DNA of 5,906 bases from JBFHER01 sp041584055 (lineage in GTDB: Bacteria > Bacteroidota > Bacteroidia > Bacteroidales > UBA5342). The stretch is from contig JBFHER010000249.1 of the NCBI GenBank assembly GCA_041584055.1, forward strand, positions 1 to 5,906, in the 5' to 3' direction. Position numbers and translations under genes: made by a program. The stretch's first letter is position 1, and the number at the start of each line of letters is the position of its first letter. Below the pieces are notes generated by a model that did no database searches, was not told the origin of the DNA, and was given only the letters and a program-made list of their open reading frames with translations. Of the stretch, positions 1 through 5,677 are shown piece by piece.

Positions 1-2031
1 CGGATCAGATTCAAGTGCTTTCAGGTATGCTTTTTTTGCCTCATCGAAACGGTTCATTTCTCCCATTAAAAGACCATAGTTCACATTAACGGCTGCGTTG
101 TCCGGATCAAGTTCCAATGCAGTTCGCAATGAAGCATCTGCTTTCATGTGGTTCCCCTGAACACTGTGAATCAAACTTGCATTCACATAAGGACCAATCA
201 CTTCCGGCTCAAGCATTGAGGCCTTTTCAAAGGATTTTAATGCCTCCTGCATTTCTCCCAGACGATATTCAAAATTCCCTCTGTTGTAATGGGACGACCA
301 ACTATCTGGTCGTGCGGTAATGGATGCTTTATATTCTTCGAATGCTTTCTTGCGAAATGGCATCTCATCAGCAGTAAACATATCCTCCGGGAAAGCAGCA
401 AGCGCTGCTCCCACACCAACTCGTACGGATCGTATTTTGTCCTGAGCAGCCTGTATCAATATTTCTTTTGTCTCAGGCGTAACATTTATGTCCAGACTAT
501 TCACCGCTGCCGAACGCACCATGGGGTGTTCGCTATCAATCGCCAATTTTCTAAGTACAGGCCATTTCTTTTCACTGTCATTCCCCTGAAGTATGCGTAT
601 CATCGACGCAGCAAAGAAGGCATTCGGGCGCTCTTCTTCAATCATTTTCAACATCTCGTCCAAACGCGCATAATTATTGGCACGCCCTTCCTTCACCAAC
701 TGCCCGTAATAAAGCGTCTCCTCCTGATAATCTTTGCCTTTCCATTCTGTAACATGCTTGTTTGCCCATTCATTTGACTTATCATCATGACAGATATTAC
801 AGGCATTAGGAGAACCAAATTTTATGCTTGCTGCAGGCATTGGCGGTCGCATGGAGTGATCGCTGCGAATCATCCGGGCAAATTCAGTTTTTGGCATATG
901 ACATGAAACACATAAAACCTCACCGTTGTCCTTGTGATGTGTATGTGCTTCAAAATTAGTCACATTATCTGCGTGACATGAGGCACAAGCCATATTTGGA
1001 TTCTCAACATTCTTAAACCTGTATCGTCCACTGGAAGTATGACAAACCACACAATGCATGTTATCACTTTCCAGACACTTGCTTTGTTCCCATGTTCCCA
1101 TCGTGTAATTTTCACCAAGATCGCGACCATCAGGATAAAAATCCGGATTCTCCATTCCTATCAAATCGAAGTGATCGTAAAAATCTTCAGCAGGAGGATA
1201 AGATCCGGTAACAGGGGACATTTTTGCATGACAGGGAGCACAGGAAGAATTGTGTTCTTCTTTTGTGAATTTGCTTGTCATGATGATTTCTAGATTTTCT
1301 GGCTCCACACCTTTTTTGGCCGCTTCCATGCACACCTCAACATGCTTCTGACTCGGACCGTGACATGTCTCACAGTTAATCCCGGGCTCTTTCCATATGG
1401 TGTGATATTCATTTGTCTCCTCGTTGTAATTTTTCTCCAGTTGACTGACGTGGCAACTATGGCAGGTGGTGTTAAAAGTAAACAAGGAATGGGTCCACTC
1501 CACCGCAGAATCCTGCACCATTGGATCATCGAAATGACGGACGCCGCTTGAGGGGTTGTTGTACCACTCATTTCTATTTAAATCATAAGCGAGTGGAAGG
1601 GTTTGTAAACGACCTCCCTCCCAGGGTGTTTGGAAGTAATAAACATTCTTCCCACCCAAAGCCCATACAACGGGCAATTTACGCGCTACGTCTCCATCAG
1701 GCTCAGAAGATTCAAGGTAAAAAATTGAATCACCCTCGAATACAACTTTGTAATACATGCCACCAACATATTCCCACTTATCATGTGGTACAATTTCATC
1801 TTTCAGGAAAGCCGCAGTTATTGGCTGCATTGCTTTTCCGTGATGGGAAGGTTCCCACAACTCATAAAACCGCTCGTGACACATCTTACATGACTCAGAG
1901 CCCGCATAGACACCCTCACTTTCGACTGTTTGCTGAGGTGTTTTGTTACAAGAAACAACACTCCCGGCAACAACAATCAAAACAAGCACAATGAAGACAA
2001 AAGCAGAACGGAATAATTTATTTTTTTTCAT
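1..2031 (-). CDS. Octaheme cytochrome c / HEAT / TPR lipoprotein, 3'-truncated by window edge
   Basis: Reading the minus strand from ATG at 2031-2029 gives 677 uninterrupted residues to the left edge with no stop, so the C-terminus is missing. Residues 1-28 form a signal: basic KKNK, a hydrophobic core, then VVSC with Cys28 as likely lipidated cysteine. Eight CXXCH heme c sites start at Cys48, 190, 220, 264, 327, 349, 374 and 411. A 140-residue stretch lies between hemes 1 and 2, carrying a GGRLQTLPLAYD segment. Residues about 490-550 look like HEAT repeats (HPMVRSAAVNSL, then DKIRSVRVGVGAAL). From about 558 on there are roughly three TPR units, the last cut by the edge. The order of hemes, the CETCHGP and CHMPK motifs and the TPR tail match a widespread family annotated only as multiheme cytochrome/TPR protein, related to cytochrome c554-type domains. 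It should face the periplasm or outer membrane and transfer electrons or catalyse a redox reaction; the substrate is unknown. Cys234 and Cys319 are extra cysteines outside heme motifs. The family call is confident; a specific function is not. Confidence 0.93.
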   Translation of the reverse strand, partial: MKKNKLFRSAFVFIVLVLIVVAGSVVSCNKTPQQTVESEGVYAGSESCKMCHERFYELWEPSHHGKAMQPITAAFLKDEIVPHDKWEYVGGMYYKVVFEGDSIFYLESSEPDGDVARKLPVVWALGGKNVYYFQTPWEGGRLQTLPLAYDLNRNEWYNNPSSGVRHFDDPMVQDSAVEWTHSLFTFNTTCHSCHVSQLEKNYNEETNEYHTIWKEPGINCETCHGPSQKHVEVCMEAAKKGVEPENLEIIMTSKFTKEEHNSSCAPCHAKMSPVTGSYPPAEDFYDHFDLIGMENPDFYPDGRDLGENYTMGTWEQSKCLESDNMHCVVCHTSSGRYRFKNVENPNMACASCHADNVTNFEAHTHHKDNGEVLCVSCHMPKTEFARMIRSDHSMRPPMPAASIKFGSPNACNICHDDKSNEWANKHVTEWKGKDYQEETLYYGQLVKEGRANNYARLDEMLKMIEEERPNAFFAASMIRILQGNDSEKKWPVLRKLAIDSEHPMVRSAAVNSLDINVTPETKEILIQAAQDKIRSVRVGVGAALAAFPEDMFTADEMPFRKKAFEEYKASITARPDSWSSHYNRGNFEYRLGEMQEALKSFEKASMLEPEVIGPYVNASLIHSVQGNHMKADASLRTALELDPDNAAVNVNYGLLMGEMNRFDEAKKAYLKALESDP

Positions 2032-2044
2032 TGAAAACTCTAAT

Positions 2045-2056
2045 TTGATGAATCAA
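2045..2056. promoter_or_regulatory. TTGAT-N2-ATCAA dyad at the predicted cytochrome transcript start
   Basis: The sequence TTGATGAATCAA is a perfect 5-bp inverted repeat around two bases. It lies immediately downstream of the -7 box of the cytochrome promoter, so it spans the predicted transcription start and would suit a repressor. The half-sites equal those of an FNR-type site, but that site has a 4-bp spacer, so assignment to FNR/CRP is not justified. A chance dyad in AT-rich DNA is a real alternative. Confidence 0.35.
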
Positions 2057-2087
2057 CAAATGTATTAAAGAATTTTACCCTCCGCAA
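2057..2087 (-). promoter_or_regulatory. Bacteroidota-type promoter for the octaheme cytochrome gene
   Basis: On the minus strand a TTG (2087-2085, within TTTTTG) is followed by a 20-nt spacer and TACATTTG (2064-2057). That is an exact match to the TAnnTTTG -7 element used by the primary sigma factor of this phylum. The start of transcription should fall about five bases further, near 2052, leaving a leader of about 20 nt before the ATG at 2031. No Shine-Dalgarno motif is seen, as is usual in the phylum. Confidence 0.7.
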
Positions 2088-2107
2088 AAATCATCGCTGC
2101 GTAAATC

Positions 2108-2288
2108 TTTACAATTGCAGTTTATGTAAAGTCTAAATAAGTTCTTAAAAGTGATGATTCTGGCAATTTGTAAAATAAACATTGGCAAACAGGCTATTTA
2201 ATTGTCATTTTGATATTTTTAAACTTTAAATACGCGCGTTTAATCAATGCTCGCAAATCGTTAATTTATGGTGTTTTACATTGCAGTT
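2108..2288 (+). repeat. Imperfect direct repeat TTTACA(A)TTGCAGTT, two copies
   Basis: TTTACAATTGCAGTT begins at 2108 and TTTACATTGCAGTT at 2275; they are identical apart from one extra A. The second copy contains the -33 TTG (2281-2283) of the aminotransferase promoter. In the first copy the equivalent TTG (2115-2117) is followed, after the same 20-nt spacer, by TAAGTTCT (2138-2145), a degraded -7 box. The pair could be a duplicated promoter, two sites for one regulator, or coincidence. Confidence 0.4.
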
Positions 2289-2311
2289 GTTAATCAAAAG
2301 TTCTATTTTTG
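2281..2311 (+). promoter_or_regulatory. Bacteroidota-type promoter for the class I/II aminotransferase gene
   Basis: TTG at 2281-2283, a 20-nt spacer and TATTTTTG at 2304-2311 match the -33/-7 (TAnnTTTG) promoter of Bacteroidota exactly in the -7 box. The predicted transcript starts near 2317, giving a leader of about 38 nt to the ATG at 2355. The leader is purine-rich (GAAAAGAGAA) but has no properly spaced Shine-Dalgarno. The spacer length equals that of the opposing cytochrome promoter. Confidence 0.75.
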
Positions 2312-2354
2312 CAACAAGTTGAAAAGAGAATAAAACAGTTAAATTACATAATTT

Positions 2355-3647
2355 ATGAATCCGCAGGCACAAACATTAAATGATGTTATATTAGAAAAAA
2401 ATGCAACTGTTTTTGAGTTGCTATCAGAAAGGGGAAAAAACATTTTTTTCCCTAAAAAAGGAATTCTTGGCCAGACAGCAGAGGCAAAAGGAACTCGCAT
2501 AAATGCAACCATTGGTGCAGCCGTTGAAGATGATGGCAGTCCCATGCGTTTAGAGAGTATCGCTTCAAAAATAAATCTGGATCCCTCGCTGACATTTCCT
2601 TATGCCCCAAGCTTTGGTCGTCCGGACATCCGAAAACGCTGGAAGGAAATGATTTATCAGAAGAATCCCGCAATTGGAGATCAAGCTTTAAGTTTGCCTG
2701 TTGTTTCAAATGCCTTGACGCATGGCATCAGCATGGTGGGTTACATGTTTTTGAATGAGGGAGAAGAGATGATTGTTCCCAATTTATTTTGGGGAAATTA
2801 TAATCTGATTCTTGCCAATGCTTATGGTGCTAAAATGGCGCAATTCAATTTGTTTAAAGATGGTGGATTTGACATTGAGGCCTTAAGAGCAAAAATGAAC
2901 GAACCGGGGGATAAGAAAGTTGTCATTCTGAACTTCCCAAATAACCCAACGGGTTACACACCAACAACAGAAGAGATCAAAGCAATTGTTGAAGTTGTAA
3001 AAGAAGCTGCTGAAGCCGGTAAGAAAATCGTTGCCGTAACTGACGATGCTTATTTCGGACTGGTTTATGAGGAAGGCATAGAAGAACAATCCATTTTTTC
3101 TTACCTATGTAATTTGCACGACAATGTATTGGCTGTTAAAGTTGATGGCCCAACCAAAGAAGATTACGTTTGGGGATTTCGTGTTGGATTTATTACCTAC
3201 GGGATAAAAGGTGGTGATGCTGCATTGTACGAAGCACTTGAAGCCAAAACAGCCGGAGCCGTTCGTGGCAACATTTCAAATGCTGCAAACATCTCTCAAT
3301 CGCTGTTGTTACAGGCATTTAACTCCGAGACTTATGCCTCAGAAAAAGCATCGAAATACGTAATTATGAAAGCGCGCTACGATGCTGTAAAAGAAGCATT
3401 AAAGGATGGGAAATATGATGCCTATTTCAAGGCACTTCCCTACAATTCGGGCTACTTTATGTGTGTGAGCTTAAAGGATGGTCTGGATGGAGAAGCGATT
3501 CGTCAGATTCTGATTGACAAATACAGCATTGGCATTATCAATCTGAACAATGTGTTCAGAATTGCATTTTCAGCAACTGCCGCGAAAGATATTAAAGAAC
3601 TGTTCGATGGCATATACAATGCATGTAAGGATTTTGAAAAGAATTAA
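2355..3647 (+). CDS. Class I/II (fold type I) PLP-dependent aminotransferase
   Basis: The 430-residue protein has the full signature of an aspartate/aromatic-type aminotransferase, normally cytosolic. It shows NNPTG at 196-200 (Asn197 contacts PLP), DDAY at 230-233 (Asp230 and Tyr233 at the usual cofactor positions), Lys268 as probable Schiff-base lysine with Arg276 eight residues later (the spacing of Lys258 and Arg266 in aspartate aminotransferase), and Arg402 in FRIAF as the likely substrate-carboxylate arginine. Around the lysine the motif is DGPTKEDYVWGFRVGF rather than the usual SxSK; this variant looks typical of a subfamily in Bacteroidota and Clostridia, not a defect. It would move an amino group between an amino acid and a 2-oxoacid, but the donor cannot be read from sequence. 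The ATG at 2355 fits the family length and lies behind a good promoter. A strong terminator follows, so it appears monocistronic. Confidence 0.93.
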   Translation: MNPQAQTLNDVILEKNATVFELLSERGKNIFFPKKGILGQTAEAKGTRINATIGAAVEDDGSPMRLESIASKINLDPSLTFPYAPSFGRPDIRKRWKEMIYQKNPAIGDQALSLPVVSNALTHGISMVGYMFLNEGEEMIVPNLFWGNYNLILANAYGAKMAQFNLFKDGGFDIEALRAKMNEPGDKKVVILNFPNNPTGYTPTTEEIKAIVEVVKEAAEAGKKIVAVTDDAYFGLVYEEGIEEQSIFSYLCNLHDNVLAVKVDGPTKEDYVWGFRVGFITYGIKGGDAALYEALEAKTAGAVRGNISNAANISQSLLLQAFNSETYASEKASKYVIMKARYDAVKEALKDGKYDAYFKALPYNSGYFMCVSLKDGLDGEAIRQILIDKYSIGIINLNNVFRIAFSATAAKDIKELFDGIYNACKDFEKN

Positions 3648-3669
3648 AATCAAATCATATTAATTTGAA

Positions 3670-3700
3670 AGAGCACTCGAAACGGGGGCTCTTTTTTTTT
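3670..3700 (+). terminator. Intrinsic terminator of the class I/II aminotransferase gene
   Basis: AGAGC (3670-3674) pairs with GCTCT (3688-3692). Inside it, CTCG (3676-3679) pairs with CGGG (3683-3686) with one T-G wobble, around an AAA loop, with a single A/G mismatch between the two helices. Nine T residues (3692-3700) follow. The element lies 23 nt after the stop codon, a textbook Rho-independent terminator in the plus direction. Confidence 0.9.
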
Positions 3701-3707
3701 ACCTTTG
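3700..3707 (+). promoter_or_regulatory. Probable -7 box for the PHP-rhomboid-HAD-aminotransferase operon
   Basis: TACCTTTG matches the Bacteroidota TAnnTTTG element exactly and begins on the last T of the preceding terminator. Transcription would start near 3712, about 15 nt before the ATG at 3727. No TTG stands 17-22 nt upstream (that space is the terminator hairpin), so the -33 part is weak or absent. The site is supported by its position and perfect -7 match only. Confidence 0.55.
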
Positions 3708-3726
3708 AAAGCTGAAAAGAAAGATT

Positions 3727-4560
3727 ATGCGTTGGACCAATTATCATTGTCATAACACATTTTGTGACGGACGGGCAGAAGCGGAAGATTTTGTACTTGC
3801 TGCCATTGAAAAAAAATTTGATACCCTGGGATTCTCATCTCATGCCCCCATACCGGTTGAGACTGTCTGGAGCATGAAGCTTGAGAAACTGGATGCCTAT
3901 TTGGCAAAGATCAGTGAGCTTAAAAATAAATATCACGAATCCATCCAACTTTTTACCGGTCTGGAAGTGGATTACATTCCAAATGTTTGCGGTGTTCATT
4001 CTGAGCTTATTCAACAGGCAAAAACGGATTACCTAATTGCATCTATTCATTTCCTGGACGGGTTTGACAATGGTGAGCATTGGGCCATTGACGGAGCATT
4101 GGAGTATTTCATCAACGGATACAAAACAATTTTTAATGCTGATCCAAAAAAAATGGTTCGTCGTTTCACCGAGGTGTCAGCAGAAATGATGCTTGAAAAG
4201 GGTTTTGACATTGTTGGTCACATCGATAAAATTTATCAACATGGCAATCACTTTATCGATTGTAACGACAACTGGTACAGGAACGAAATTATTTCTTTGT
4301 TAGAGTTGGCCAAACAGCTAGATCTCATCGTTGAGATTAACACAAAATCCTTTGAAAAATTAGGATTCTTTTATCCCCATCAATCCTTTTTCAAGGAAAT
4401 GCATCGTTTGGGCAACAAAATCACCATCAACTCTGACACACATCAACCAGACATGATGGATCATGCATATTTGCCAGCAAGGGATCTCTTGAAAGCGGCT
4501 GGTTTTAAACATACATACGAATTTGATGGTCAGCAATGGGGCGACCACTTACTTGAATAA
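3727..4560 (+). CDS. PHP-domain phosphatase, histidinol-phosphatase (HisJ/HisK) type
   Basis: The 277-residue protein is a complete PHP (polymerase and histidinol phosphatase) metal-dependent phosphoesterase. Metal-binding motifs appear in order: HxH at His7/His9, Asp14, His39 in SSHAP, Glu80 in GLEVDY, His108 in ASIHFLDG, His165 in DIVGHIDK, and Asp237/His239 in NSDTH. Length and the SSHAP and SIHFLDG motifs fit monofunctional histidinol-phosphatases, which hydrolyse L-histidinol phosphate to L-histidinol in histidine synthesis. No other his gene is visible, so a different phosphomonoester is possible. The ATG at 3727 puts the HxH at the very N-terminus as expected; the start is preceded by a purine-rich GAAAAGAAAG. 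It is the first gene of the cluster, 26 nt after a terminator and 5 nt before the rhomboid gene. PHP fold is near certain; the substrate is moderate. Confidence 0.88.
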   Translation: MRWTNYHCHNTFCDGRAEAEDFVLAAIEKKFDTLGFSSHAPIPVETVWSMKLEKLDAYLAKISELKNKYHESIQLFTGLEVDYIPNVCGVHSELIQQAKTDYLIASIHFLDGFDNGEHWAIDGALEYFINGYKTIFNADPKKMVRRFTEVSAEMMLEKGFDIVGHIDKIYQHGNHFIDCNDNWYRNEIISLLELAKQLDLIVEINTKSFEKLGFFYPHQSFFKEMHRLGNKITINSDTHQPDMMDHAYLPARDLLKAAGFKHTYEFDGQQWGDHLLE

Positions 4561-4565
4561 AGTCT

Positions 4566-5177
4566 ATGCTTACAATAATTATTGCTATAACAGTGCTTGT
4601 TTCAATCCTTTCGTTCAATGACAAAGGAATGATGTACCGATTGTGGTTTAATGCATATCAGGTATATCACCGAAAACAATATTATCGGTTTATCACGCAT
4701 GGTTTGGTGCACGGAGACTGGATGCACCTTTTAATAAACATGTTCGTTCTTTGGTCATTTGGAACTGCTTTACAAAATGATTTTAGTTATCACCTTGGGG
4801 TGAATGGCCCTTTTAATTTCATGATGCTTTATGTGTCGGCCATTCCTTTAGCTTCTATTTATTCGTTCTACAAGCACAAGGACAATCCCGGGTACAATGC
4901 TTTAGGTGCCTCAGGTGCAGTTTCTGCGGTTCTGTTTGCATCTGTCTTTTTTGACCCATGGAATTTACTTTTATTGTTTGGCGTGATCCCGATTCCGGGG
5001 ATACTTTTTGCCGTAGGCTATTTGTATTACTCCATTCGCATGTCGAACAAAGGAACAGACAATATCGGTCACGATGCACACCTTTGGGGAGCAGTTTATG
5101 GCTTCATCTTCCCGATCCTCATCGAACCAAAAGCCATAACCATCTTTTTTGACCGTTTACTTTCATTTTCATTTTAA
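4566..5177 (+). CDS. Rhomboid family intramembrane serine protease
   Basis: The 203-residue membrane protein carries the rhomboid catalytic set. Ser116 sits in GASG, His172 in AHLWG is the paired base, and His54 and Asn58 in DWMHLLINM correspond in spacing to the oxyanion residues His150/Asn154 of E. coli GlpG. About six membrane segments are visible, near 2-17, 52-69, 84-101, 113-128, 132-155 and 170-187, so it is a minimal six-helix form without extra domains. It would cleave transmembrane segments of other proteins within the inner membrane; targets cannot be predicted. The ATG at 4566 begins directly with the first helix, and the gap to the upstream stop is 5 nt, so translation is probably coupled. 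Its place between two soluble phosphatase genes does not explain its role. All catalytic residues are present, so it should be active. Confidence 0.92.
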   Translation: MLTIIIAITVLVSILSFNDKGMMYRLWFNAYQVYHRKQYYRFITHGLVHGDWMHLLINMFVLWSFGTALQNDFSYHLGVNGPFNFMMLYVSAIPLASIYSFYKHKDNPGYNALGASGAVSAVLFASVFFDPWNLLLLFGVIPIPGILFAVGYLYYSIRMSNKGTDNIGHDAHLWGAVYGFIFPILIEPKAITIFFDRLLSFSF

Positions 5178-5182
5178 CATCT

Positions 5183-5677
5183 ATGAAAAAGGCTGTATTT
5201 CTAGACAGAGACGGCGTAATCAATAGTGATGAAGGTCACTACTACATTTACAAACCGGAGGATTTTGTATTAAATGAGGGCGTGACTGAGGGCTTAAAGC
5301 TACTCTCCGACAATGATTTTCTTCTGATTGTCATTTCAAATCAGGGCGGAATTTCGAAAGGGGAATACACGCATCAGGATGTTGATGCGGTTCATCAAAA
5401 GCTTCATTCCCTTTTAAAAGCTGAGGGAATTTGTTTAACCGATATTTATTACTGTCCTCATCACAGCAATAATGAGAAGTGTCTTTGCAGAAAACCGGGA
5501 AACCTGAACATCGAGAAGGCAATTTCAAAATACAAGATCGATCGAACCCGGAGCTGGATGATCGGGGACAATGTGAAAGACATCCAGGCTGGTGAACGAT
5601 CCGGACTAAGAACTGTAAAAATAGACGCCAACGAATCCATATTGCCATGGTGCAAAAAAATTATTGAAACGCATTGA
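5183..5677 (+). CDS. HAD-superfamily phosphatase, GmhB/HisB-N family
   Basis: The 164-residue protein is a compact HAD phosphatase. Motif I is FLDRDGV with nucleophile Asp8 and acid Asp10, motif II is SNQGG at 52-56, Lys104 in CRKP serves as motif III, and motif IV is GDNVKD with Asp129/Asp133. A zinc-binding loop with Cys91, His93, Cys100 and Cys102 replaces a cap domain, as in D-glycero-D-manno-heptose 1,7-bisphosphate 7-phosphatase (GmhB) and the HisB N-terminal phosphatase. YYCPHH and GEYT resemble GmhB more than HisB. The usual GmhB role is dephosphorylating heptose bisphosphate for lipopolysaccharide core or S-layer sugars, but no other heptose gene is in view, so no symbol is given. 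The ATG at 5183 is 5 nt after the rhomboid stop and only four codons before the conserved FLDRDG, so it is a safe start. The TGA overlaps the next gene's probable start. Confidence 0.9.
   Translation: MKKAVFLDRDGVINSDEGHYYIYKPEDFVLNEGVTEGLKLLSDNDFLLIVISNQGGISKGEYTHQDVDAVHQKLHSLLKAEGICLTDIYYCPHHSNNEKCLCRKPGNLNIEKAISKYKIDRTRSWMIGDNVKDIQAGERSGLRTVKIDANESILPWCKKIIETH

Larger units (their letters stand above)
2032..2354. other. Divergent intergenic region between cytochrome and aminotransferase genes
   Basis: This 323-bp AT-rich stretch separates two divergently transcribed genes. I find no credible coding sequence or RNA gene in it. It holds one promoter per direction near each end, a short dyad next to the cytochrome start, an imperfect direct repeat and a small ACGCGCGT palindrome at 2232-2239. 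The central part, roughly 2145-2270, shows nothing else that I can assign. Confidence 0.8.

Noticed and set aside
289..777. A plus-strand open frame of 162 codons opposite the cytochrome gene
   Set aside because: It lies wholly antisense to the TPR/HEAT part of a long gene with clear motifs; its translation shows no recognisable domain.
1521..1994. A plus-strand open frame of 157 codons opposite the cytochrome N-terminus
   Set aside because: It is antisense to the signal peptide and first heme region and has a low-complexity basic, histidine/glutamine-rich translation with no family features.
1948..1995. Surface lipoprotein export signal after Cys28
   Set aside because: The residues after the cysteine (NKTPQQ) lack the acidic residues expected of known Bacteroidota surface-export signals, so surface exposure cannot be claimed.
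28..2031. NrfA-type nitrite reductase or hydroxylamine oxidoreductase identity for the cytochrome
   Set aside because: There is no CXXCK heme site or obvious HAO-type signature, and the HEAT/TPR tail points to a different family.
2045..2056. Canonical FNR box
   Set aside because: The half-sites fit but the spacer is 2 bp instead of 4, so only an unassigned dyad is reported.
2232..2239. ACGCGCGT palindrome in the intergenic region as an operator
   Set aside because: It is short, the flanking A/T arms are out of register by one base, and it lies away from both predicted promoters.
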